Positions 28,344 through 36,188 of a DNA stretch of 64,000 bases are shown here, piece after piece. Within the stretch, counting starts at the first letter, position 1, and each line of letters starts with the position of its first letter. This DNA is from Colwellia sp. (GTDB lineage: Bacteria; Pseudomonadota; Gammaproteobacteria; Enterobacterales; Alteromonadaceae), in NCBI RefSeq assembly GCF_013214175.1, contig NZ_JABSPA010000004.1, positions 218,745-282,744 of the forward strand. Reading direction: 5' to 3'. A model generated the notes under the pieces. It ran no database searches, was not told where the DNA came from, and was given only the letters and a program-made list of their open reading frames with translations. The translations under genes were made by a program, and so were the position numbers.

Positions 28344-28940
28344 ATGAACTCGAAAATGTTAAAAGGCGCTTTTGCTGGTTTAGTTTTATCTATTAGTGGT
28401 TTTGCCAATGCGGGATTGATTGAAATAGATTTTGATAATTTATCGTCAGGTACAATTGTTGGGGCTAATTACATTAGTCAGGGTGTGGAATTTGTTGATG
28501 CAACTATTGTTTCAATAGGCCTTCCGGGAATGTCAGCTCCGAATGGCATTAATAGATTAGGTGATTATCAATTTTTCCAAGATAACCCAATTGTAGCCAT
28601 ATTTAGCGATTTAATTTCTTCAGTTAGCCTTACAGGTTATGACGTTGGTGCTAATGGATTTATTATGAAAGCATTTGATGCACAAGTTGGTGGCAACCTT
28701 TTGCAAAGTATATCTTTTGTAGGTCCAGGAGTAGGGGTTGGAACTAATCATTTATTAACATTGGACGTTGGCGGAATAAGACGAGTTGAGTTTTCTCAAA
28801 TATCATCAGTGTCGGGAGATGGGGTTGTTTTCGATAACTTTAGCTTCACTACTAAAGCAATTCCAGAACCAACAACTATTGCCATCTTCGCGCTAGGGAT
28901 TATGGGTTTAGCTGCACGACGATTCAATGCTAGTAAATAA
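28344..28940 (+). CDS. PEP-CTERM sorting-domain protein 1
   Basis: A 198-residue exported protein. Signal peptide 1-23 (ends FANA). A beta-rich middle region has DFDNLSSGTIVGANYISQG and ends GDGVVFDNFSF, a pattern seen in other PEP-CTERM proteins with a lectin-like fold. The C-terminal sorting signal is IPEPTTIAIFALGIMGLAAR followed by RFNASK: the PEP motif, a hydrophobic helix and a basic tail. Exosortase would cleave and process it at the cell surface; no exosortase gene lies in this window. RBS AAGGAAG. Its ends, but not its middle, are nearly identical to gene 2 at 29855. Confidence 0.9.
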   Translation: MNSKMLKGAFAGLVLSISGFANAGLIEIDFDNLSSGTIVGANYISQGVEFVDATIVSIGLPGMSAPNGINRLGDYQFFQDNPIVAIFSDLISSVSLTGYDVGANGFIMKAFDAQVGGNLLQSISFVGPGVGVGTNHLLTLDVGGIRRVEFSQISSVSGDGVVFDNFSFTTKAIPEPTTIAIFALGIMGLAARRFNASK

Positions 28941-28994
28941 AAAGCAGTAAGCTAACCTGTTTACTGAATTATTTATTAAAAATAAACAGATCAT

Positions 28995-29026
28995 AAAGCA
29001 CCTCTCGCAAGTTTGGTGCTTTTTTA
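28995..29026 (+). terminator. Terminator of PEP-CTERM gene 1
   Basis: AAAGCACC (28995-29002) pairs with GGTGCTTT (29015-29022), followed by a T-run. The same terminator recurs after gene 2. Confidence 0.8.
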
Positions 29027-29130
29027 TTGTTTTAATTTACCACTTAAAATCTAACGATTACTCAAACCAGTGACTAAAAAATTGAGCTTGAATCAACGAG
29101 CTTCAGTAAATATTACCCTTTTGTCGGTAT

Positions 29131-29476
29131 TTATAACGCAGCAATGATGGTAACTTCCACTAACACTATATCTCGCGCCATAGTTGATTGCACACATGAA
29201 CGTGCTGGGGCACAACCTTCCGGTAACCAGGCATTCCATAGCTCATTGAATAAAGGTACATCTTTGTTATCTTTAACATGAATAAGCGCTGATAATATTT
29301 TTGAGTTATCACTGCCCGCTTCTGCTAAGTACTCATCTATACGTGAAAAACTGACTTGGTTTACTCTGCCATATTTTGTGTCACATCAGGGCTACTTGCC
29401 CACATAAATACACAGTATCGTTATGAATGACAATACTGCTAACTTTTTCGATATTACGTTTACGAATGATGGTGAT
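29131..29476 (-). pseudogene. ridA-family pseudogene, copy A
   Basis: Minus-strand fragments match the RidA/YjgF imine deaminase family. They are IIRKRNIEKVSSIVIHND and VYLCGQVAL, then a frameshift and a TAA inside VTQNMAE-TKS, a second shift, then FSRIDEYLAEAGSDNSKIL, HVKDNKDVPLFNELWNAWLP, APARSCVQSTMA and VEVTIIAAL to the stop. The intact family is about 115-130 residues and removes reactive enamines/imines. No start codon is clear. At least two frameshifts and one nonsense codon make it dead. Confidence 0.85.
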
Positions 29477-29770
29477 GAATTGACTACTATAAAATTTAAA
29501 TTAATGATGACAATTAAAGGTTATAGGCATTGTATTGATAGGAGAAATAAAAATCGAGTAAGTGAAGTTTAATTCCATTTTGGATGACAAAATGAAAAGT
29601 ATTTTAGTAGTGAAATTTATTAGGCTTTAGCTATAAATAGCCAAGCGGTTTGTTGAACTATTGGAAGTAAGCCTATTTATCATCATACTTATGTCTAATT
29701 ACTTTACACTTTTGAATTAAATAAAAAACCAAAGTCACTATCTATTTGGAACAAAAGGATATTTATTCTT

Positions 29771-29785
29771 TGGCATAATTGATGC
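29771..29785 (+). promoter_or_regulatory. Sigma-54 -24/-12 promoter of PEP-CTERM gene 2
   Basis: TGGCATAATTGATGC has GG and GC at correct -24/-12 spacing. The predicted start is near 29797, about 58 nt before the ATG at 29855. Leader length is close to that of gene 1, although the surrounding sequence has diverged. Confidence 0.65.
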
Positions 29786-29854
29786 GTAACAAACCAAGTA
29801 CCGAAAGATTAAAGACCACAATGTTTATTAGAAAATAATACTGAGGAATTTAAT

Positions 29855-30358
29855 ATGAATATAAAAATGTTAAAAGCGGCTGCTACTGGGTTAGTTTTAT
29901 CTGTTAGTAGTTTGGCCAATGCAGGGCTGATTATTATGGATGAAGATACTGAGTATATTGGTTTATTAACTGACTGGGGCAGCGGCTTAAATTTTGTTAA
30001 TGATCAATGGCAATGGAATGTATCAACAGATTCTGTTTTGTCTTTGGTCTCTATTCAAGATAACTATACCCCAGGTGATGAATTCGCCTTATATGTGGAC
30101 AACTCTTTGTATGCCTGGGATTCAATCACTTCTGTAGGTAGTTACTTTAAAGGGAGTTCAACTGACATATTTTTAAGTCAAGGAGTGCATACTTTAACGT
30201 TTAAACTTACCGCTTCCTGTTGTGAATCTGGTGGAACAAATTATATTAATTTTTCAAGCTTAGTTGCTGTTGAAAAAGTACCAGAGCCAACTACCCTTGC
30301 CATCTTCGCCTTAGGACTTATGGGTTTAGTCTCTCGACGATTCAATGCTAGTAAGTAA
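29855..30358 (+). CDS. PEP-CTERM sorting-domain protein 2
   Basis: A 167-residue exported protein. Signal peptide 1-23 (MNIKMLKAAATGLVLSVSS, ends LANA) and C-terminal sorting signal VPEPTTLAIFALGLMGLVSR with a basic tail RFNASK. The middle (about 25-138) is beta-rich with a Cys-Cys pair (TASCCESGG) and shares no visible similarity with the middle of gene 1. It belongs to the same exosortase class and probably the same sigma-54 regulon. It lies in the second unit of a tandem duplication. Confidence 0.9.
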   Translation: MNIKMLKAAATGLVLSVSSLANAGLIIMDEDTEYIGLLTDWGSGLNFVNDQWQWNVSTDSVLSLVSIQDNYTPGDEFALYVDNSLYAWDSITSVGSYFKGSSTDIFLSQGVHTLTFKLTASCCESGGTNYINFSSLVAVEKVPEPTTLAIFALGLMGLVSRRFNASK

Positions 30359-30386
30359 AAAGTAGTAAGCTGAACTAATTAATTAA

Positions 30387-30431
30387 CTATTTACTGATCT
30401 ATTTTTTTAAAATAAACAGATCAGTAAATAG
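30387..30431. repeat. Inverted repeat before the terminator of gene 2
   Basis: CTATTTACTGATCT (30387-30400) is exactly complementary to 30418-30431. It is absent in this form from copy A, where the region is shorter, and it accounts for the small length difference between the two duplication copies. Confidence 0.7.
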
Positions 30432-30436
30432 ATCAG

Positions 30437-30468
30437 AAAGCACCTCTCGCAAGTTTGGTGCTTTTTTA
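30437..30468 (+). terminator. Terminator of PEP-CTERM gene 2
   Basis: AAAGCACC (30437-30444) pairs with GGTGCTTT (30457-30464), followed by a T-run; same structure as at 28995. Confidence 0.8.
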
Positions 30469-30572
30469 TTGTCTTAATTTACCACTTAAAATCTAACTAT
30501 TGCTCAAACCAGTGACTAAAAAATTGAGCTTGAATCAACGAGCTTCAGTAAATATTACCCTTTTATCGGTAT

Positions 30573-30918
30573 TTATAACGCAGCAATGATGGTAACTTCC
30601 ACTAACACTACATCTCGCGCCATAGTTGATTGCACACATGAACGTGCTGGGGCACAACCTTCCGGTAACCAGGCATTCCATAGCTCATTGAATAAAGGTA
30701 CATCTTTGTTATCTTTAACATGAATAAGCGCTGATAATATTTTTGAGTTATCACTGCCCGCTTCTGCTAAGTACTCATCTATACGTGAAAAACTGACTTG
30801 GTTTACTCTGCCATATTTTGTGTCACATCAGGGCTACTTGCCCACATAAATACACAGTATCGTTATGAATGACAATACTGCTAACTTTTTCGCTATTACG
30901 TTTACGAATGATGGTGAT
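30573..30918 (-). pseudogene. ridA-family pseudogene, copy B
   Basis: The same broken RidA-family gene as at 29131-29476, with the same two frameshifts and the same in-frame TAA. The shared lesions show that the gene died before the segment was duplicated. Confidence 0.85.
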
Positions 30919-31072
30919 GAATTGACTACTATAAAATTTGAATTAATGATGACAATTAAAGGTTATTGGCAGTGTATTGATAGGATAAATAAAAATCGAG
31001 TAAGTGAAGTTTAATTCCATTTTGGATGACAAAATGAAAATCTATTTAGTAAAAGAGTTAGATGAAAAAAAG

Positions 31073-31111
31073 TAAAAAAAAGCCAATACCTGTTAGCAAG
31101 TATTGGCTTTA
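31073..31111 (-). terminator. Terminator of the OsmC-YcaO gene
   Basis: AAAGCCAATAC (31079-31089) pairs with GTATTGGCTTT (31100-31110), with a long A-run on the left that is a T-run for the minus strand. It is 33 bp past the stop codon of the leftward gene. Confidence 0.8.
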
Positions 31112-31143
31112 TCTATTCCTGCCCTAATAACTAGGGAGTTCGA

Positions 31144-33330
31144 CTATTTTTCTGCAGCAAGTTTACGTGCTTGATGCAGTTTCTTGTAGCTCTCAATCAA
31201 ACGTTGATGTTTATCTAAACCTTCTAGTTTCATGCTCGTTGGTGTTAGCCCAAAAAATCTAACGTCGCCAAATACTGAGCCAACAACATTAGCCATATTC
31301 TCTTCACCGAACATTCTATTGAAGTTACCGATAAAGTCTTCAAGTTCCATTTCTTCATCGATAGTAACTTCAAGCACAGCATGAACCGCTTGATAGAATA
31401 AACCGCGCGCTACGGTATTGTCGTTGTACTGTAAAAATTCACCTACTAACTCAATGGCATCTTCAAGCGCGCCTAGGGCTAAGCAGATAAGAATTTTCAA
31501 TTCAAGAATAGTTAGCTGGCCCCAAACAGTATTTTCATCAAATTCAATACCAATTAAAGTTTTGATGTCGATATAGTTATCTTGCTGGCTTTCTTCTAAA
31601 CGGTCAAACAAACTGGTTAATTGCGCTTCATCTAAGCGATGCAGATTTAAGATGTCTTCGCGGTAAGCAAGCGACTTATTGGTATTGTCCCAAATAAGGT
31701 CTTCTACCGGGTAAACTTCTGAATAATCAGGTACTAGAATGCGACAGGCAGTAGCACCAAGTTGATTAAATTCAGCAATATACACTTCTTTACCAAGGTC
31801 TTTTAAAATGGCCATTAAACCGGAATTTTCTTCTTCATTGGTGCCGGAGAAATCCCATTCAACAAAATCATAATCGTGCTTAGCACTAAAGAAACGCCAT
31901 GAGATAACACCGGTTGAATCAATGAAGTGATCAACAAAGTTTTCCGGCTCAGTCACCGCCATGCTGTTAAACGTTGGCTTAGGCACATCATTTAGCCCTT
32001 CAAAGCTTCTACCTTGTAATAATTCAGTTAAGCTACGCTCTAACGCGACTTCAAAACTTGGGTGGGCACCAAACGAGGCAAATACACCACCATTTTTTGG
32101 GTTCATCAAAGTGACGCACATCACCGGGAATTTACCGCCTAATGAGGCATCTTTAACGACTACAGGGAAACCCTGCGCTTCTAGCCCTTCAATGCCAGCT
32201 AAAATAGCTGGGTACTTAGCGATAACCTCTTTTGGTACATCTGGTAAAACAATTTCTTCGGCGATAATTTGTTTTTTGACCGCGCGTTCAAATATTTCTG
32301 ACAAACATTGAACTTGCGCTTCCGGTAAGTTATTACCTGCGCTCATGCCATTACTTAAAAACAAGTTTTCAATTAAATTTGAAGGGAAATATACCGTTTC
32401 ACCATCAGACTGGCGTACATAAGGGATTGAGCAAATACCGCGCTCTGTCATGCCTGAGTTGGTATCAATTAAATTTGAACCACGTAGTTCGTCTTCTGGA
32501 TTGTAAATAGCTAAACAATAATCATCTAAAATATCACTTGGCAGTGCATCATCTACCCCCGGTTTAAACCACTTTTCATTCGGGTAATGAACAAAATCAC
32601 TGTTAGCAATATCAGTACCGAAGAATTGATCGTTATAAAAGAAGTTACAATTAAGGCGTTCAATAAACTCGCCTAAAGCAGAAGCCAATGCACTTTCTTT
32701 CGTTGCACCTTTACCGTTAGTGAAACACATAGGAGATGCGGCATCACGAATATGCAGAGACCAAACATTAGGTACTATATTGCGCCACGAAGAGATTTCG
32801 ATTTTCATGCCAAGGTCGGCTAACAGGCCGGACATATTGGCAATGGTTTCTTCCAGTGGTAAATCTTTACCTAAAATAAAAGTGCTAGCGCCATCTTCCG
32901 GTTGTTGCATCAGCATAGCTTGAGCATCTTCTTCAAGGCTAGTAACGGCCTCAACTTTAAACTCTGGTCCCTTCTGCACGACTTTTTTCACGGTACAGCG
33001 GTCAATTGACCTTAAAATACCTTTTTTATCTTTTTCAGAAATACTGTCAGGCAACTCGACCTGAATTTGAAATATTTGGTTATATCTATCTTCTGGGTCA
33101 ACAATATTATTTTGTGATAAACGAATATTATCGGTTGGGATATCACGAGAATTACAATATACCTTAACAAAGTACGCTGCACACATAGCCGATGACGCAA
33201 GGAAGTAATCAAAAGGACCTGGTGCTGAGCCGTCACCTTTATAACGAATAGGTTGATCAGCGATGACACTAAAATCGTCAAACTTGGCTTCAAGTCTAAG
33301 ATTGTCGAGAAAGTTAACTTTGATTTCCAT
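31144..33330 (-). CDS. ycaO: OsmC-YcaO fusion protein
   Basis: A 728-residue cytoplasmic protein. The N-terminal OsmC-like domain (about 1-135; DGSAPGPFDYFLASSAMCAAYFV, with a Cys in IDRCTVKK) is followed by a YcaO domain (about 160-560). The latter shows GKGATKESALASALGEFIER, NLPEAQVQCLSEIFERAVK and GAHPSFEVALERSLTELLQG, which carry the Glu residues of the ATP site. A helical tail follows. YcaO enzymes activate amide carbonyls with ATP; E. coli YcaO has been linked to efficient RimO methylthiolation of S12. The longest frame begins with TTG at 33360; the ATG at 33330 has a GGA site and is preferred. The symbol follows the E. coli homologue. Confidence 0.88.
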   Translation of the reverse strand: MEIKVNFLDNLRLEAKFDDFSVIADQPIRYKGDGSAPGPFDYFLASSAMCAAYFVKVYCNSRDIPTDNIRLSQNNIVDPEDRYNQIFQIQVELPDSISEKDKKGILRSIDRCTVKKVVQKGPEFKVEAVTSLEEDAQAMLMQQPEDGASTFILGKDLPLEETIANMSGLLADLGMKIEISSWRNIVPNVWSLHIRDAASPMCFTNGKGATKESALASALGEFIERLNCNFFYNDQFFGTDIANSDFVHYPNEKWFKPGVDDALPSDILDDYCLAIYNPEDELRGSNLIDTNSGMTERGICSIPYVRQSDGETVYFPSNLIENLFLSNGMSAGNNLPEAQVQCLSEIFERAVKKQIIAEEIVLPDVPKEVIAKYPAILAGIEGLEAQGFPVVVKDASLGGKFPVMCVTLMNPKNGGVFASFGAHPSFEVALERSLTELLQGRSFEGLNDVPKPTFNSMAVTEPENFVDHFIDSTGVISWRFFSAKHDYDFVEWDFSGTNEEENSGLMAILKDLGKEVYIAEFNQLGATACRILVPDYSEVYPVEDLIWDNTNKSLAYREDILNLHRLDEAQLTSLFDRLEESQQDNYIDIKTLIGIEFDENTVWGQLTILELKILICLALGALEDAIELVGEFLQYNDNTVARGLFYQAVHAVLEVTIDEEMELEDFIGNFNRMFGEENMANVVGSVFGDVRFFGLTPTSMKLEGLDKHQRLIESYKKLHQARKLAAEK

Positions 33331-33521
33331 TGATATATTTCCGAAGTTGTATGCAGCCAATCGATAGACTGGTTCTAATGGCGCTAATTATCGGATTTTT
33401 TGCGCCATTAGTCTTGGATTAATTAAGCAATAATGAAATAAATTGCCTAAAGCGCGATTTCTCGATGAAATAGCGCTTACTTCCTCAGGCTTATTTGGCT
33501 AAGTTTTTAAAGAGACCTTTA

Positions 33522-34805
33522 CTAAAGAGAAGAGACTTCAATAGTACTATCTGAAAACTGTAACTTTTCGATATCTGCTAAGGTATTCATGCCATCGCGA
33601 TCATCTTGTAAGTCTTCTACCTTAACTACACCATTTTTATTGGTAATTTGATATTGCGCTGCTTGGCCAGCAAAAACCACGGTATTTACGCCAGCATTGC
33701 CGGTAATATTGTTATCAAATTGGTTCACCACCACATTGCTATCTTTGCTGCCGGTCAAAGTGACATCTTTAAGATATTGTGCGTGATGGGTATAAGACAA
33801 GCTGCTGTTAAATTTCAAGCTAAAATCACCAACAAAGCTTGCATCTATTCTGGCGTTATAAGTAAGGTAAGGATGGAAAAACTGATTAGCCATTATTGCA
33901 GATCCTTGTGGGTCTTTTTCAGCCATATCACTGCGGGTTTTAGCAATGTACATTCCCCACATGCCATATTTACCAGTAAATGCGCCCCATAGGCCATAAT
34001 AACTATCAACTACTGATGCTAAATATTCTTGTGACAAACTATTTTCAGCGGTTAACTCAGCTATCCAACTTGCTTCACCTGCTGACCAAGCCCAAAGCTT
34101 TCCGGATAGTGCTGTTACTTGCGCGGCGCGAATGTCAGCTTGATATTTAGGTAACGCGCCATCAAATTCAGCACCTTGGTCAACACCTATGCCGTAATCA
34201 TGTACTAGGTGTAAAATCTCCTCAAACGAAGCATCACGATATTCATAGTTTTGCGTGATATACCAGCTGTGACCTTCTACTTGCATTTCACCATAATATA
34301 ATGGCTGGCCATCAAGTTCAGCGCCGGCATTAGACCCATCGTCAACACCGTTTAGCAGTAATAATATCGCACCATTCTCGGCCATTTTATTGGCAACGGC
34401 ACTTTTGTCTGCACCATAAGTAGATCCTGGAAAATCGGTTAAATAGTGCTGCAAAATGCCACGGGCACGAACAATTTGATTTTCCATAATTTCATTTTGA
34501 GCAATGATATGAATTACGCCGCCATTTGGGGTATTAACCTTGGTATAGCGATCAAACTTTAATGCCGCGCTATAAGTATTCTTTAATTCATCTGGCACTA
34601 CAGAAATGCCCAAATCATTACTGGCTGGTGTAGTTGTTGGCGTAATAGTGGCCGGAGGCGTTACTGTTTCCTCAGCGGTTGTTTTTTTATCACTACTTGA
34701 ACCACCACATGCAACTAACGTTGTGCTGATTACAATGGCAAGAGCAACTTTTGTAAAAGATGTTGTAAAACCTTTAGCCAAAGGGCCTTTATTCATTAGG
34801 GTCAT
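33522..34805 (-). CDS. Lipoprotein with LHLxxH-type domain and RTX-like C-terminal end
   Basis: A 427-residue lipoprotein (lipobox LVAC, then GGSSS and a Thr/Pro linker). The central part (about 70-300) contains NGAILLLLNG and FEEILHLVHDYGIG. This resembles the EEVLHLITHVGY motif in the 964-residue-class lipoprotein at 36189-39032, so the two share a domain, perhaps metal-binding. The end (about 350-427; TVVFAGQAAQYQI and DDRDGMNTLADIEKLQFSD) resembles the region following RTX repeats in secreted proteins. The frame opens at a TTG (34817); the ATG at 34805 has a GGAG site and is chosen. Phased GTAAGC repeats lie 91-116 bp upstream. Function unknown. Confidence 0.75.
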   Translation of the reverse strand: MTLMNKGPLAKGFTTSFTKVALAIVISTTLVACGGSSSDKKTTAEETVTPPATITPTTTPASNDLGISVVPDELKNTYSAALKFDRYTKVNTPNGGVIHIIAQNEIMENQIVRARGILQHYLTDFPGSTYGADKSAVANKMAENGAILLLLNGVDDGSNAGAELDGQPLYYGEMQVEGHSWYITQNYEYRDASFEEILHLVHDYGIGVDQGAEFDGALPKYQADIRAAQVTALSGKLWAWSAGEASWIAELTAENSLSQEYLASVVDSYYGLWGAFTGKYGMWGMYIAKTRSDMAEKDPQGSAIMANQFFHPYLTYNARIDASFVGDFSLKFNSSLSYTHHAQYLKDVTLTGSKDSNVVVNQFDNNITGNAGVNTVVFAGQAAQYQITNKNGVVKVEDLQDDRDGMNTLADIEKLQFSDSTIEVSSL

Positions 34806-34895
34806 TATTTTCTCCAAAACTATTCAAACGTAATCAAAAGTAAGTACTCGGTGTTAACCGATAAATCATTGTCTACTATTTGAACAATCTTTAGG

Positions 34896-34921
34896 GTAAG
34901 CGCAAGTAAGCGTTTGTAAGC
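34896..34921. promoter_or_regulatory. Three phased GTAAGC direct repeats (site 1)
   Basis: GTAAGC occurs at 34896, 34906 and 34916, that is, every 10 bp. Separate GCAA and GTTT spacers fill the gaps, and the block is preceded by TTTAGG. The same 32-bp block recurs exactly at 39150-39181. Direct repeats with one-turn spacing are typical for OmpR-family regulators. The block lies upstream of the lipoprotein gene at 34805. Confidence 0.7.
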
Positions 34922-35010
34922 GATGCCGCGAAAGGTAATCTAACGCAGCCTTATCTCTACGTCACACCATGAGTAAATACCTATCTTGGCGCCAGAGGCA
35001 ACCAGACCTC
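34922..35010 (-). pseudogene. Remnant of a ClpP-like C-terminal domain
   Basis: Read on the minus strand, this gives GLVAS, then GAKIGIYSW, then, after a frameshift, KAALDYLSRH. These match GMVASGG...GAKIGVHSW...KAALDYPRDH in the C-terminal domain of the large lipoprotein at 36189-39032, with an internal deletion of about 45 nt. It abuts the GTAAGC block of the next gene, so it looks like the 3' end of a lost paralogue that once stood directly upstream. Confidence 0.75.
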
Positions 35011-35204
35011 ACTTGGAATATATCTATTAAAACAAACGCTTGCAACTGAGAAATAAATTGACAGTATTTATCATTTTGAATGGGGCAGAAAATCAGCCAA
35101 AAGGGTTAGTAGCGAGATAAAGATCGGCTTGATCGAATTGATATAAAATTTATGTTGAGTGCTCTAGTTAATTACTGCTAATTAGCGACTTTCGGGCTGT
35201 GGTC

Positions 35205-35253
35205 ATAAAAAAGCCCTTTACTTGGCTGATTAGTTAACCAGAGTAAAGGGCTT
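35205..35253 (-). terminator. Terminator of the lectin PEP-CTERM gene
   Basis: AAGCCCTTTACT (35211-35222) pairs with AGTAAAGGGCTT (35242-35253). The A-run on the left is a T-run for the leftward transcript that ends at 35299. Confidence 0.75.
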
Positions 35254-35298
35254 GAGAATTTTAAATTTGGTGTTTTCTTAGCGCTTAGTTAAAAATTA

Positions 35299-35877
35299 TT
35301 AAGCTTGCTTCTTGAAACGACGTGATGCTAAACCAATCATGCCTAATGCAAAAATAGCAAGGCTTGATGGTTCTGGCACAGCAACTGAATTGTTATATTC
35401 AACTACCGAAGCTACGGATTGATGACTAGCTGGAGTTCCCCAATCGTTCCACCTACCATTAGACTTCCAATTAATTGCAGCGTAATCTTCTCCTTTTGAC
35501 CAATTATTTGGCTCACCTGCTGCCCAAAAAGTATAACTTAATGCCAGTCCTCTTTCAGGGCCATCCATCCAAATCCAATTTCCTTCACTAGCAGCGTCAC
35601 TAGCTCCTATCCATGCTCGAGTATTACCAATTAATGCTTTAATGAAATCTTGCTCTTCTTGAGACGTAATTGTTGCTAGATAACCAAATTCACCATTATG
35701 GCGACTAGTTAGCGCAATAATCCTAGCATCAAATTCATTTGTTGTTTCAGTCGTTAATTCATACCAATGGTCATTACCACCATCAGCAGATTCCCATTGG
35801 ATAAGTGTAGCATTGGCCACACCACTAACAAACAAGGTGAAGCTTGCAAAAGCAAGGGTTAAAAATGTATTTTTCAT
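35299..35877 (-). CDS. PEP-CTERM protein 3 with C-type lectin domain
   Basis: A 192-residue exported protein. Signal peptide 1-23 (ends VANA). A C-type lectin-like domain (about 35-160) shows GYLATITSQEEQDFI, AWIGASDAASEGNWIWMDG, FWAAGEPNNWSKGEDYAAI and RWNDWG. The WIG and WND signatures and the EPN motif (associated with mannose-type binding in animal lectins) are all present. The sorting signal VPEPSSLAIFALGMIGLASR with tail RFKKQA ends the protein. It probably binds sugars at the cell surface or in exopolysaccharide. It has its own sigma-54 promoter and terminator and lies between the two GTAAGC-regulated lipoprotein genes. Confidence 0.92.
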   Translation of the reverse strand: MKNTFLTLAFASFTLFVSGVANATLIQWESADGGNDHWYELTTETTNEFDARIIALTSRHNGEFGYLATITSQEEQDFIKALIGNTRAWIGASDAASEGNWIWMDGPERGLALSYTFWAAGEPNNWSKGEDYAAINWKSNGRWNDWGTPASHQSVASVVEYNNSVAVPEPSSLAIFALGMIGLASRRFKKQA

Positions 35878-36000
35878 TTAAGTTTCCATGTAAAAGCTAT
35901 CGATAAAGTTGATAGGCAATAATTTAATTAGCACCCCAAAGGTGCGTTTCAACATACAAAGAACACAGTGAGCCTTATATATTAAGAACACCTAGGCATT

Positions 36001-36016
36001 AGCACAGTTCGTGCCA
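36001..36016 (-). promoter_or_regulatory. Sigma-54 -24/-12 promoter of the lectin PEP-CTERM gene
   Basis: On the minus strand TGGCACGAACTGTGCT matches the sigma-54 consensus almost fully (TGGCACG, then GC at exact spacing). The predicted start is near 35989, leaving a leader of about 110 nt. This is the best match of the three PEP-CTERM promoters. Confidence 0.8.
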
Positions 36017-36188
36017 GTTATTTTTTTGCTTTACTTACAACGACCTATGATAATCATGGAATCAATTGCGCCATCAACCAAAATAAACTGTAAAATAACC
36101 TGACACCGAAGTCAATAAATAGCGATTTAATTATATAATAAACACAAATACACACCTTTACTGATTGAAAACAACGTAATGAATATGA

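Larger units (their letters stand above)
28982..29597. repeat. Direct repeat copy A (about 615 bp)
   Basis: This segment is repeated almost base for base at about 30411-31039 (copy B), offset 1442 bp. It holds a terminator and a dead ridA gene. The similarity extends leftward into the C-terminal codons of the preceding PEP-CTERM gene and ends near GACAAAATGAAAA on the right. Confidence 0.9.
30411..31039. repeat. Direct repeat copy B (about 620 bp)
   Basis: The near-identical second copy of the 28982-29597 segment, with only scattered substitutions plus about 12 extra bases near 30421-30432. It contains a terminator and the second ridA pseudogene. Confidence 0.9.
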
